From Bryobacteraceae bacterium (GTDB lineage: Bacteria; Acidobacteriota; Terriglobia; Bryobacterales; Bryobacteraceae), in NCBI GenBank assembly GCA_026002875.1, contig BPGE01000001.1:4464001-4528000 (forward strand): a stretch of DNA of 64,000 nt, written 5' to 3'. Shown here piece after piece: positions 1 to 12,287 of the stretch. Positions within the stretch are counted from its first letter, which is position 1. Every line of letters begins with the position of its first letter. The position numbers and the translations under genes are program-made. The notes beneath the pieces were generated by a model. The model had not been told where the DNA came from and did no database searches. It saw only the letters and a program-made list of their open reading frames with translations.

Positions 1-176
1 GCCTCGTGACGGCGGGGGGGCGCGTCCTCGGGGTGACGCACAGCGGCCCCACTCTGCAGGAGGCCATCCGGCGCGCCTATCAGGCGTGCGAAGCCATCCG
101 TTTCGAAGGCATGCAATACCGGCGGGACATCGGCCGCAAAGGTCTGCGCCGGTGGGAATCGGAAGCTGCGCTCTGA
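1..176 (+). CDS. purD: Phosphoribosylamine--glycine ligase, C-terminal end (partial)
   Basis: Only the last 57 codons are inside the window; the reading frame starts at base 3 and the gene begins upstream. The peptide carries the typical PurD C-terminal block, with a TAGGRVLGVT segment followed by FEGMQYRRDIG and a TGA stop. PurD joins glycine to phosphoribosylamine using ATP in the second step of de novo purine synthesis in the cytoplasm. A tRNA gene begins 36 bases after the stop. The identification rests on this conserved tail alone, because the ATP-grasp core is not visible. Confidence 0.85.
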   Translation, partial: LVTAGGRVLGVTHSGPTLQEAIRRAYQACEAIRFEGMQYRRDIGRKGLRRWESEAAL

Positions 177-193
177 ATCGCGCCCGCGGGGAG

Positions 194-199
194 TACAAT
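194..199 (+). promoter_or_regulatory. Candidate -10 element (TACAAT) for tRNA-Arg
   Basis: TACAAT lies 12 bases before the first base of tRNA-Arg, in the short gap after purD. Position and sequence suit a sigma-70 type -10 box. I see no convincing -35 box. A transcript from here would run through the tRNA into dnaE. Confidence 0.45.
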
Positions 200-211
200 A
201 CGAAAAGGCGT

Positions 212-288
212 GGGGAAGTAGCTCAGCAGGATAGAGCGTCCGCCTCCTAAGCGGAAGGTCGGCAGTTCGAATCTGCCCTTCCCTACCA
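212..288 (+). tRNA. tRNA-Arg (anticodon CCT), CCA encoded
   Basis: A full cloverleaf can be folded. The acceptor stem pairs GGGGAAG with CTTCCCT (one G-T pair at the end). The D stem is GCTC/GAGC, the anticodon stem TCCGC/GCGGA closes a seven-base loop CTCCTAA with anticodon CCT, and the T stem is GGCAG/CTGCC. The 3' CCA is encoded at 286-288. It reads rare AGG codons. The dnaE start codon follows only 11 bases later, so the two are probably on one transcript. Confidence 0.93.
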
Positions 289-299
289 CCCATCCTCCC

Positions 300-3767
<3,468 letters not shown>

Positions 3768-3956
3768 CCCCAGTCTGCTGCGCCGGCCCTGCGGAACATC
3801 ACCAGGCATCCCCGCGGCCTGACAACGGGTTCAGTGCCGCGACCGAAGCGGCTGCAGGCCGCGAAGCGGGCGGTCCCGTCGAGGTCCCCGGCTCAAAGGG
3901 CGATTTCCGGGCGGGCAGTCGCCTACCGTCCCCGCCGCACCCCCCAGACAGGTTTC

Positions 3957-3976
3957 CAGCCGCCTTTGGGCGGCTG
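3957..3976 (+). terminator. Hairpin downstream of dnaE, possible terminator
   Basis: CAGCCGCC, a four-base TTTG loop and GGCGGCTG form a perfect eight-pair stem about 190 bases after the dnaE stop. No T tract follows, so intrinsic termination is uncertain. The rest of 3768-4190 shows no credible gene. Confidence 0.35.
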
Positions 3977-4191
3977 CATCCTCGCCGTGTTTGCCTGAGC
4001 CGCGAGATCGGGCGATCCCCGGCCCGGCCTCCGCTCAGCACGCCATCTGCACGGGAAAAGGGTTCTGGGCCGAATTTTCAGCAAGAACAGGAATAGTTCA
4101 AGTTGTTCAGAGAGAAAAAACAAACCTTCCGATTCTGCTGACCCGCCCCTCTTTTCTCTCCCACTGGCAATTTGGAAAGCCGGGTTTCCGT

Positions 4192-4752
4192 CTACCTGTC
4201 CTGCCATCCAGCCGGTGGCTCTGGGCGCTGCCGCGCAAACTCCTCCGGCGTGCCGAATCCCGGACTGCGCGCGCGGCCTCTCGCTGTTGGACTCCTTTCT
4301 CCAAGCCTCGATCTTCTTCCTCGCCTCGGCCAGGTTCGCAAACCAGTTCGCATTCAGGCACTCGCCCCTCAGCCGGCCGTGGAAGCTCCCCAGATCGCCG
4401 CGCTCGGTCGGCCGCCCCGGCTGAATGGGGACGACCTCGATGCGCGGGTCTCCCGCACCAGTCCAGAAAACGCCGGCTAGTGAATTCCTGTCCGTTGCCG
4501 CACCGCAGCCGCTTCGGCGTTCCCCGCCGGGCGATCATCCGCTCCAGCGCCCGCGTCACTCTCCGGCTGCCGATGCTCGAGCCCGCTTCGATCCCCGGAC
4601 ACTGCCGCGTGTACCTGTCCAGCACCGTCAGAATGCGGATCCGCCCGCCGCCAGCCACCGAAGTCCACCGCCCACCCTTCGTTCGCCGCCTGCAACGGCA
4701 ACCCCGCCCGCGCCGGCTGCCCTGCCTCCCTCTGCTGGACGGCCTCGATCAT
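4192..4752 (-). pseudogene. IS3-family transposase (OrfB) remnant, frameshifted and catalytically dead
   Basis: Reading leftwards in two or more frames recovers a degraded rve integrase core: a WAVDF block near 4640-4670, an ILTVLDRYTRQC block, RRGTPKRLRC, NGQEFTSR, then after a frameshift VVPIQPGRPTERG, FHGRLRGECLNANWF, and a tail GFGTPEEFARQR ending at a TAG at 4192-4194. The N-terminal helix-turn-helix part and OrfA are missing. Two of the three DDE residues are altered: the usual DNG(P/Q)EF reads GNGQEF, and the Glu before SFHGR is Gly. This is an old insertion remnant with no expected activity. I could not place its terminal repeats. Confidence 0.75.
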
Positions 4753-5128
4753 CGGCCCTTGAAGTGTATCGGCTTCGCCTCATGCATTGCTCCTCTCCGC
4801 TCTGCATTCAAGGGCTCTCCGAATTCTCGCTGGCTGAGTTTTCGGGGATCGGCTCAACTGCGAGCAAAGCTGCCACCGGCCAGCGATACGCACGGGGCCG
4901 CTCAGGAAGAAGCGAAAGGCATGCAGTCAGGCGGGCGCTCAGGCAGATCCTGACTGGCGGGAATGGAGACAACCCCCCAGGGCCGACTCCCCCACTGAGC
5001 GGCGCGGCGCCTTCACCCTCCGCCGCTCCCACTCACGGGATCGCCGGCCCGGGCGCAGGAGTCGGCGATCTTGCGTAATCAGAGACGCCAGGGTCTTCCG
5101 CTGCCCGCATCTGCTGGAGCGATGGCAG

Positions 5129-6049
5129 TCACTCCACCCAACCATGCACCACCTCCGGCCGGATCATGAATTTTCGGATCTTCCGGCACAACCCGGGCCG
5201 GAACTGATACTCCGGCACGATGGCCCGCACCGCTGCCGGCACCCGTTCGATGTCGTCCGGCAGATTTTCGGTGGCCACGCTCAACCTTGGCCGGAAGCGC
5301 TGCAACGTCGTCCGCGCCCCCTGCAGCGCCTCCACTTCGGCGCCTTCCACGTCCATCTTGATGAAATCCACCCGTTCCAGCCCGAGCTCCGCCACCACCG
5401 TGTCGATGCGTGTCACTGGCAACTTGACCAGACGCGGCTTCTCCTGCGTCTCTGGCCGCTCCGGCATCGCCGCCGTGCTCCAGTTCGAGTTCGAATACAC
5501 CTGAACTTCGACCGTCCCCTCGCGGCTCCACACACCCTGCGCGACGACCACGACACGGCCCTCGGCTGCCTCTTTCTGGAAATTCCGCCGCAGGCACTCC
5601 GCATTTCGGGGATCAATTTCGAACGCCACCACCTTTGACGCGCCCGCTTCCAGCGCGGTCCGCGTAAACGTCCCCACATTCGCTCCACAATCCAGCACCA
5701 CATCTCCTGCCCTCACCCCCTCAGCCTCGCCCCCGTAGGCTTCCACCGCCATCTCGCCGAGGTTGTAGTACAGAATGTTGCCCGCTGGCGACCAAAACAT
5801 CCCCCGCGGCGTCTGGTGCAGCTCATAGCCCTCCCCGTCCCGTTGCACGACGGCACTCGCCTTCGCCAGTCGCATCCCTTCCTGAACAATCCGGGGCTCA
5901 ATTTCGTCCAGGCATTCCCTCAGCCCGCACCCCCGTCCATTGCCCGTCGCCCAGATCAGGAAGCGCGTCGCGGCCGGCCAATACACAACCATTGCCCCCA
6001 CAGCGACCATCCCGACCAGTCCGATCTCAATCCATCTCTTTTTCTGCAT
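5129..6049 (-). CDS. FkbM-family SAM-dependent methyltransferase with N-terminal membrane anchor
   Basis: A 306-residue protein beginning MQKKRWIEIG, with one hydrophobic segment at about residues 9-25, so probably inner-membrane anchored. The Rossmann fold shows the SAM-binding motif VLDCGANVGTFTRTAL (about 125-140), then VVAFEIDP and the FkbM hallmark DFIKMDVEGAEVEAL (about 240-255). FkbM enzymes O-methylate sugars or other small molecules; the substrate here cannot be told. The ATG at 6049 is preceded by a weak GGAAG. The open frame extends upstream, but that stretch is insertion-sequence debris. The gene lies alone between two dead IS3 remnants, suggesting mobile cargo. Confidence 0.85.
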   Translation of the reverse strand: MQKKRWIEIGLVGMVAVGAMVVYWPAATRFLIWATGNGRGCGLRECLDEIEPRIVQEGMRLAKASAVVQRDGEGYELHQTPRGMFWSPAGNILYYNLGEMAVEAYGGEAEGVRAGDVVLDCGANVGTFTRTALEAGASKVVAFEIDPRNAECLRRNFQKEAAEGRVVVVAQGVWSREGTVEVQVYSNSNWSTAAMPERPETQEKPRLVKLPVTRIDTVVAELGLERVDFIKMDVEGAEVEALQGARTTLQRFRPRLSVATENLPDDIERVPAAVRAIVPEYQFRPGLCRKIRKFMIRPEVVHGWVE

Positions 6050-6115
6050 CGCTCGCTTCCGCCTTGTGGGACTGCTGCAGCCCGCTTTGACTTTCCTCCT
6101 GTGGCTAGCTCCCCC

Positions 6116-6705
6116 TGAGGTGGCCCCCGAAGCTTGGACGCTGTTTGCCCGATCCTCAGTGGGTCGCGGCGGGTTGGGAGGGCGGCACTGCGGCGGCCCC
6201 GTCAGTCTGGGCCTCACGAGACGCTCGGGTCGTATCCCTGCATCGCTCTGTCTCCCCGCGAGGCTCTTCCAGTGTACGGCAGCCCGCCTGTTTTTCAAAC
6301 ATCCGGGCAGCCAGTCCGGCCGAAAGCGGTGAACCCCCGGGTTTGGGGCGGAACCCCGATCTCGGACCTTCATGACGGGCGCCGCCGGCAAGCCGAACAC
6401 TGCGGCTTGCGTGCGACAGGCCGAGCGCCTGGTGCGGCCGGCTGCGGTTGTAGAACCGGAAGCAGCCGTCCAGAGCCACCCCCAGTTGCCGACCGTCGGC
6501 GAAATCGCCCGGATCAATCAGCCCGTCCTTCGCCGACCGCCACAGCCCCTCGATGAAGACGTTCTCCAGCCAGCGGCCGCGGCCGTCCATGCTGATCTGG
6601 ATCTGGTGCTGCCGCAGCATATGAGGTGAACTCGGGCGCCGTGAACTGCGCCCCCTGACCGCTGTCGAAAATGTCCGGCCGGCCCGCCTGCGCGGCAGCC
6701 CGCGA
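6116..6705 (-). mobile_element. Second IS3-family element remnant with frameshifted transposase
   Basis: Read leftwards, the C-terminal half of an IS3-type OrfB is recognisable in pieces. FDSGQGAQFTAPEFTS lies near 6620-6680; after a frameshift come LRQHQIQISMDGRGRW, ENVFIEGLWRSAKDG and RFYNRSRPHQALG. After another shift there is a RTQAAVFG tail. The aspartate expected before QGAQF is Gly, so the triad is broken, although the late Glu (VFIEGLW) is kept. TGAGGTGGCCCCCGAAGC at 6116-6133 resembles an IS3 terminal repeat. The element abuts the SMP-30 stop codon. It differs in sequence from the remnant at 4.2-4.75 kb. Confidence 0.7.
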
Positions 6706-7716
6706 TTACCAGCCGGCGCCGCGGACTCTGGTCCGCACGCGGCAGAGATACATGTCCGCCGTGATGTAAAGGGTCGAGCCGTCGTCGCCCCACGCGACGT
6801 TTGCGGTCGCCTCTCCCGTGTCCAGGCGGCCGAGCCGTTTTCCATCGGGGGCATAGATGTGCACGCCGCCCGGACCCGTGGCCCAGAGGTTGCCGCGGGC
6901 GTCGACTTTCAGACCGTCGGGCAGACCGGGCAGCTCCCGGCTGACCATCGCGGTGACGTCGGCAAACACGCGGCCCGGGCCGACCGTCCCATCTTCCTTC
7001 ACCGGGTACGCCATCCAGATGGCGCGCTTCGGGTCGCTGTTGGCCACGTAAAGGATCCTTTCATCCGGCGAGAAGGCGATGCCGTTCGGACGGCTGAGCT
7101 CGGAAGTCAGCAGGGTCAGCGTGCCGTTGGACCATCGGTAGACGCCGCAGAAGTCGAGCTCCCGGCGCGGGTCGTTCCACTGTTTGGGCAACCCGTAAGG
7201 AGGATCCGTGAAGTAGAGATCGCCGTTCGACTTGAGAGCCCCGTCGTTGGGGCTGTTCAGACGCTTGCCCTGATACCGGTCCGCAAGCGTGACTTTTCCG
7301 CCGTCCGGATCCATGCGCGCAACCCGGCGGTCGCCGTGTTCCATCAGAATCAGCCTGCCCTGCGGATCGATGACAAGCCCGTTGCTGCCCGGCTCGCGCC
7401 CGTATTCAGCAGCGCCGGTATAGCCGGACGGCTTGAGGAAAAGTTCGATGCCGCGCTCGTGCGTCCATTTGTAAATCGAGTTGCGCGGAATGTCGCTGAA
7501 CAGCAGATATCCGCCCTTGCGGTCCCAAACCGGGCCTTCGGCCCACTCAAAACCGGTGGCCAGAACCTCGATGCGGGCGTCGGGCGGCAGGAGTTCGTCC
7601 AGGCGCGGATCTTCCCGGACAACCTTTCCAAGCACGGGGTAAGAGCGCGGCGGCTGGCTCCAGGCAACCGCGGCCAGAAGGGTCAGAAGCAGTGGAATCA
7701 TGCGGATCCTTGGCAT
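6706..7716 (-). CDS. Exported SMP-30/gluconolactonase-like beta-propeller protein
   Basis: A 336-residue protein with a signal peptide (MPRIRMIPLLLTLLAAVAWSQ) and the six-bladed propeller of the SMP-30/gluconolaconase/LRE family. Family motifs include EWAEGPVW with its metal-binding Glu near residue 55, EPGSNGLV, LNSPNDG, YFTDPPYG, LSRPNGIAFSPDE and LPDGLKVD. Such enzymes hydrolyse sugar lactones; an exported copy would act in the periplasm. The start at 7716 is chosen because GGAGGG lies just upstream; a longer reading into the next intergenic region is unlikely. The stop directly adjoins IS3 debris but the C-terminus looks intact. Confidence 0.88.
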   Translation of the reverse strand: MPRIRMIPLLLTLLAAVAWSQPPRSYPVLGKVVREDPRLDELLPPDARIEVLATGFEWAEGPVWDRKGGYLLFSDIPRNSIYKWTHERGIELFLKPSGYTGAAEYGREPGSNGLVIDPQGRLILMEHGDRRVARMDPDGGKVTLADRYQGKRLNSPNDGALKSNGDLYFTDPPYGLPKQWNDPRRELDFCGVYRWSNGTLTLLTSELSRPNGIAFSPDERILYVANSDPKRAIWMAYPVKEDGTVGPGRVFADVTAMVSRELPGLPDGLKVDARGNLWATGPGGVHIYAPDGKRLGRLDTGEATANVAWGDDGSTLYITADMYLCRVRTRVRGAGW

Positions 7717-7832
7717 GGCGCCCTCCATTCTACTGGCGTTGGAACGCAGGAGCCAGCCCTGCCGGACCGCGCCAGCACGAACGCCCGCCTCGCCGAATTT
7801 TCCCATCGCAGTCAAATTTTGCTTCCCAAGGC

Positions 7833-7838
7833 TTGACT
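7833..7838 (+). promoter_or_regulatory. Candidate -35 box (TTGACT) for the RRM-protein gene
   Basis: TTGACT stands 130 bases before the RRM-protein start. A partner -10 is unclear (GCGTAT at 17-base spacing, or TATTTT at 20). If it is used, the mRNA has a leader of roughly 100 bases, common for cold-induced RNA-binding protein genes. Confidence 0.3.
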
Positions 7839-7967
7839 CGTCTGGTATGCTGAAGGCGTATTTTGATCGTCCGCGTCTGTTAGGATCGAGTCTGGCCTCC
7901 GTGGTTTCCCCCCTGTCCGAACTCCCCTGATCGCACGGCCGCATCCGAAATACGAAGGAGTGTCTGA

Positions 7968-8294
7968 GTGAAGAATATTTTCGTTGGAAACCTGAGTTTC
8001 AACTCGAGCGAAGATGCCGTTCGGGGGTTGTTTGAGAATTACGGGACCGTGGATCGCGTCAGCATCATCACGGACCGGGAGACTGGCCGCAGCCGCGGGT
8101 TCGCCTTCGTCGAGATGTCGAATGACGAGGAAGCCGATCGTGCGATCAATGCGCTGAACGGGATGGACTTCGGCGGTCGCAAGATCAACGTGAACGAGGC
8201 TCGTCCGCGCGAAGAGCGTCCCTTTGGCGGCGGTGGCCGCAGCGACCGCGGCGGCTACGGCGGCGGCGGACGCCGGCGCGAGCCGCGCTGGTAG
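7968..8294 (+). CDS. RRM-domain RNA-binding protein with glycine/arginine-rich tail
   Basis: A 108-residue cytoplasmic protein. One RNA recognition motif fills residues 1-80: RNP2 is KNIFVGNLSF at the N-terminus and RNP1 is SRGFAFVEM near 44-52. The tail (about 82-108) is Gly/Arg/Asp-rich, like bacterial and cyanobacterial cold-induced Rbp proteins. It probably binds single-stranded RNA as a chaperone. The start is GTG at 7968 with AAGGAG spaced correctly upstream. It is a single gene followed by a strong hairpin. Confidence 0.93.
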   Translation: MKNIFVGNLSFNSSEDAVRGLFENYGTVDRVSIITDRETGRSRGFAFVEMSNDEEADRAINALNGMDFGGRKINVNEARPREERPFGGGGRSDRGGYGGGGRRREPRW

Positions 8295-8319
8295 TTCCCT
8301 CGCGGTCAGATTTGACTCC

Positions 8320-8347
8320 GGGCCGGTGCGCCTTTGCGCGCCGGCCC
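8320..8347 (+). terminator. Strong GC-rich hairpin after the RRM gene
   Basis: A 12-pair stem (GGGCCGGTGCGC with GCGCGCCGGCCC, one T-G pair) and CTTT loop begin 26 bases after the stop codon. Only a weak T stretch follows 15 bases on. It probably ends the single-gene transcript. The remaining 8348-8562 holds no gene that I can see. Confidence 0.6.
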
Positions 8348-8562
8348 GCCCTCGATCTTTTCCATCCCTCCGGACAGGTTCCTGCCCGCTCTGATTCCCT
8401 CCACCTCCCGCCTTGCAGGAAATCTCTGTCTTTCCACGGTCCCGCTGATTACAGCTCCACTGCCTGCCACCGCGTATGCCCCTCGGCACTCTTCGCCGCC
8501 TCAAGGCCGGCAGCCGCGCAGACAGCATCCGCCCGGCGGTTGAAAACAGGGCGGGTCAGAAA

Positions 8563-8638
8563 TGGTGGGCCCTGCAGGACTCGAACCTGCAACCAACGGA
8601 TTATGAGTCCGCTGCACTAACCATTGTGCTAAGGGCCC
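8563..8638 (-). tRNA. tRNA-Ile2 (CAT anticodon, lysidine type), CCA encoded
   Basis: On the minus strand a cloverleaf forms with acceptor GGGCCCT/AGGGCCC, D stem GCAC/GTGC, anticodon stem GCGGA/TCCGT, loop CTCATAA (anticodon CAT) and T stem GCAGG/CCTGC. CCA is encoded (TGG at 8563-8565 on the plus strand). A CAT anticodon could mean Met. However, the G-rich acceptor stem, the CTTAGC join and overall likeness to E. coli ileX point to the isoleucine tRNA whose wobble C is converted to lysidine by TilS, so that it reads ATA. I am fairly but not fully sure. Confidence 0.88.
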
Positions 8639-8706
8639 GATGGGCGGGCTGAATCCCCTCATCCGCTACTATACCGCCCCAGTCAAGCCGGTGCTGCCGC
8701 GCGCCG

Positions 8707-8712
8707 TACAAT
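8707..8712 (+). promoter_or_regulatory. -10 box (TACAAT) placed for a leaderless thiG transcript
   Basis: TACAAT is followed by six bases and then the thiG ATG. A -10 box normally sets transcription start about seven bases downstream, which would be the A of the ATG. No Shine-Dalgarno is present. The same spacing recurs elsewhere in the window (40051, 41480, 45020). Confidence 0.55.
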
Positions 8713-8718
8713 GAGAGC

Positions 8719-9495
8719 ATGGACACGCCCTTCACCATAGCCGGACGCACGTTCCGCTCCCGCCTGATGATCGGTACCGGCAAGTACCGCAGCTTCGACG
8801 AGATGGTGCGGTGCCACGAAGCGTCCGGAGCGGAAGTGGTCACGGTGGCGGTGCGCCGCGTGAATCTGACCGACCGGTCGAAGGAGTCGATGCTCGATTA
8901 CATCGACCGCTCGAAATACTTCATCCTTCCGAACACGGCTGGCTGCTACAACGTCGATGACGCGGTGCGCACGGCGCTGCTGGCGCGCGAGGTGGGGCTG
9001 TCGAACTGGATCAAGCTGGAAGTGATCGGCGACGAGAAGACGCTGTTCCCCGACGTCTTCGGACTCGTGGAAGCGACGAAGCTCCTCGTGAAGGAAGGCT
9101 TCGTCGTGCTGCCGTACACCAACGACGATCTGATCACGGCCCGCCGCCTGATCGACGCGGGCGCGGCTGCAGTGATGCCGCTGGCGGCGCCCATCGGAAG
9201 CGGTCTGGGCATCCAGAACTTCGCCACGCTCCGCATTCTGCGCGAGCAGATCACCGAGGTGCCGCTGATCGTGGACGCCGGCGTGGGCACCGCCTCGGAC
9301 GCCTGCATCGCCATGGAAATGGGCTTCGACGGCGTGCTGCTGAACACGGCTGTCGCCGCCGCGCAGAACAGCGTGGCCATGGCGGCGGCGATGAAGCACG
9401 CCGTGGAGGCTGGGCGGCTCGCGTTTCTCGCCGGACGGATGGAGCGGCGGCTGTATGCAAGCGCCAGCTCGCCGCTCACTGGCGTGATCCGCTGA
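8719..9495 (+). CDS. thiG: Thiazole synthase
   Basis: A 258-residue TIM-barrel enzyme of thiamine biosynthesis, normal ThiG length. It condenses 1-deoxyxylulose 5-phosphate, dehydroglycine and ThiS-thiocarboxylate sulfur into the thiazole phosphate. Visible signatures are RSRLMIGTGKY near the N-terminus, the Schiff-base lysine in NWIKLEV (about residue 99), VLPYTNDD, MPLAAPIGSGLGIQN and the phosphate-binding DAGVGTASDA. No other thi gene adjoins it, so the pathway is scattered. The promoter spacing suggests a leaderless mRNA. Confidence 0.96.
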   Translation: MDTPFTIAGRTFRSRLMIGTGKYRSFDEMVRCHEASGAEVVTVAVRRVNLTDRSKESMLDYIDRSKYFILPNTAGCYNVDDAVRTALLAREVGLSNWIKLEVIGDEKTLFPDVFGLVEATKLLVKEGFVVLPYTNDDLITARRLIDAGAAAVMPLAAPIGSGLGIQNFATLRILREQITEVPLIVDAGVGTASDACIAMEMGFDGVLLNTAVAAAQNSVAMAAAMKHAVEAGRLAFLAGRMERRLYASASSPLTGVIR

Positions 9496-10037
9496 TCAGA
9501 ACGTCAGTCCGAAAAGCAGGTCCAGCTGGTTTTCCCTGGTGCGCAACGTTCCGGCGGGAGCGTTGACGTCCAGCCCGCGCCCCTCCCCGTAGCGGCTGTA
9601 CCGCAACCCGAGGGAAAAGCGCACGAGTCCCGCCCCGAAGCGCACGCCCGTGCCCAAGGCAAGCCCTTTCGTGGCGTTGCCCTCGATCCGGGGCAGGTTG
9701 CCGAGGGAGCGGAACGACGGTCCCGCCTCGATGAAATAGCGCGGCCCGTCGCCCGGCAGGTAGTACTTGACCAGCAGCGGCACGGTCCACGAGTTGGCCG
9801 TGTTCGAGCGCGGATCCTGATACTCGAGCCGGCGGTACAGCAGATCCGCGCCGGCGGCGAAACCGAAAGGCAGGCTCACTTCCGCCGTTGGGCCCAGAGT
9901 CCAGTTTTTGGAAGCCGCGCGGAGATTGCCGCGCGAATCGATGACATCCTGGAAGGCGAAGCCGCCGCGCAGGCCGAAGTGAAACGGCTGGGCGGCGGCG
10001 GAAGCGGCAATCAAAAACAGAAAAGCTCGGAGATGTT

Positions 10038-10041
<4 letters not shown>
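9496..10041 (-). CDS. Small outer-membrane beta-barrel protein
   Basis: A 181-residue protein with a signal peptide (MKHLRAFLFLIAASAAAQ) and alternating hydrophobic/aromatic strands typical of an eight-stranded barrel. It ends LDLLFGLTF, with a terminal Phe suitable for BAM recognition. It resembles OmpA/OmpW-type 'outer membrane beta-barrel' domain proteins (PF13505-like). No enzymatic motif is visible. Its ATG overlaps the stop of the upstream oxidoreductase gene (ATGA at 10038-10041), so the two are translationally coupled. Its function is otherwise unknown. Confidence 0.75.
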
Positions 10042-11219
<1,178 letters not shown>

Positions 11220-11268
11220 GGCGGGAGTCCTTTCACGCCTACTCTAACGCAGCGCGGCCTTGCGCGTC

Positions 11269-11295
11269 TTGTATTTCGGAGGCGTTTGGTATAAT
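11269..11295 (+). promoter_or_regulatory. Promoter of tRNA-Gln (TTGTAT ... TATAAT)
   Basis: A perfect TATAAT at 11290-11295 with TTGTAT at 11269-11274 (15-base spacing) lies 14 bases before the tRNA. This is one of the best sigma-70 matches in this GC-rich window, as expected for a stable-RNA gene. Confidence 0.65.
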
Positions 11296-11309
11296 GGGGG
11301 TGACCTCGC

Positions 11310-11383
11310 TGGGAGGTCGTCTAATGGTAAGACTGCAGACTCTGGATCTGCGTATCGGGGTTCGAGTCCCTGCCTCCCAGCCA
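11310..11383 (+). tRNA. tRNA-Gln (anticodon CTG), CCA encoded
   Basis: The acceptor stem TGGGAGG/CCTCCCA, a short D arm, the anticodon stem GCAGA/TCTGC with loop CTCTGGA (anticodon CTG) and a T arm with GTTCGAGTC give a clear cloverleaf. The 3' CCA is encoded at 11381-11383. A T-A first acceptor pair is characteristic of tRNA-Gln. A protein gene starts 23 bases later on the same strand, so a dicistronic tRNA-mRNA is likely. Confidence 0.93.
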
Positions 11384-11406
11384 CTCCCCGCAAACTGATT
11401 CCCGCA

Positions 11407-12225
11407 ATGAACATTCACACTTTCATCCTTGCCAGTCTGTCTCTGGCCCTCGGTTCCGCCGCCGGACAGGCGACCGGGGGCGCAGGCTTCAACCGGCCGC
11501 CGGCCGGCGTCGATGAAGCTCTGCGGGAGAAGATCCTCGAGTTCTACAAGCTCGAACAGGCGGGACGCTTCCGCCAGGCCGAGGGGCTGGTCTGCGACGA
11601 CAGCAAGGACCGCTACTACGACATGGAGAAGCGGCGCTGGACGAGCGTGGAGATCATCCAGACGCAGTACGAGGAAGGCTTCACCCGCGCCCGGGCCACC
11701 GTGGCGCTGGGGACAACGCTGACAACGCTCGGGCAGCCTCTGCCCGTCAAAGCTCCCCTGACGAGTCTCTGGAATTTCGAAAAAGGCGCATGGTGCCGTT
11801 ACATTCCTGAGCCTTCGAAGGACGGGATCGCGACTCCTTTCGGAACCATGAAGCCGGCTTCCGGCGAGAACGATCCGGCGAATCCTTTCGGAGGCGGTGC
11901 GCCGGTCATGCCCACCAGTCCGGAACAGGTGGAGGCGCTCGTGAAGATCTCCCGGACGCTCGTCTCGCTGCCGGTGACCGGCGGGACGGAAAAAGTCGAA
12001 ATCTTCAACGGCATGCCCGGCAGCGTGGAGATCAAGGTGTTCTGTCCGGGCATCATCGGGCTGGAGTGCGAAGCGCCTGAAGCCCAAATCCCCAAGGGGG
12101 GCAAGGGGGAGCTGGTTCTCAAGTTCACTCCGCATCCGGACAAGTTCCGTCCCCCGGTGGCGGATGTCCGGCTGGTGGCTGAGCCGATCGGCGTGACGAA
12201 AATCGTCCGGATCCAGTTCCGGTAA
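11407..12225 (+). CDS. Exported protein of unknown function
   Basis: A 272-residue protein with a signal peptide (residues 1-20, ending AAGQA). The N-terminal third (about 35-120) is predicted helical with EFYKLEQAGRFRQAE and may be an NTF2/SnoaL-like fold. The middle is Pro/Gly-rich. The last 90 residues look like an immunoglobulin-like domain, with GMPGSVEIKVFCPGIIGLECE and a closing VADVRLVAEP. I do not recognise a family. The ATG at 11407 has no Shine-Dalgarno and follows tRNA-Gln closely, so it may depend on tRNA processing for its mRNA 5' end. Confidence 0.75.
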   Translation: MNIHTFILASLSLALGSAAGQATGGAGFNRPPAGVDEALREKILEFYKLEQAGRFRQAEGLVCDDSKDRYYDMEKRRWTSVEIIQTQYEEGFTRARATVALGTTLTTLGQPLPVKAPLTSLWNFEKGAWCRYIPEPSKDGIATPFGTMKPASGENDPANPFGGGAPVMPTSPEQVEALVKISRTLVSLPVTGGTEKVEIFNGMPGSVEIKVFCPGIIGLECEAPEAQIPKGGKGELVLKFTPHPDKFRPPVADVRLVAEPIGVTKIVRIQFR

Positions 12226-12287
12226 GAGTGGGCTGCCTGCGCCGCGTGGGGCGGCTCGACTGGCCTGCGGATTGCATCGGCCCCTGC

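Noticed and set aside
6050-6517. N-terminal extension of the FkbM protein into the upstream open frame
   Set aside because: The extension translates IS3 debris (RTQAAVFG tail region) and the sequence MQKKRW with its membrane segment is a natural start.
8563-8638. Annotation of the CAT tRNA as initiator or elongator Met
   Set aside because: The acceptor and T stems resemble the isoleucine tRNA ileX rather than tRNA-Met, and the anticodon stem lacks the three consecutive G:C pairs of an initiator.
8670-8700. TTGACT/TATAGT promoter for tRNA-Ile2 on the minus strand
   Set aside because: The two boxes are only seven bases apart, too close for a sigma-70 promoter. TATAGT alone may be the -10, but no -35 fits.
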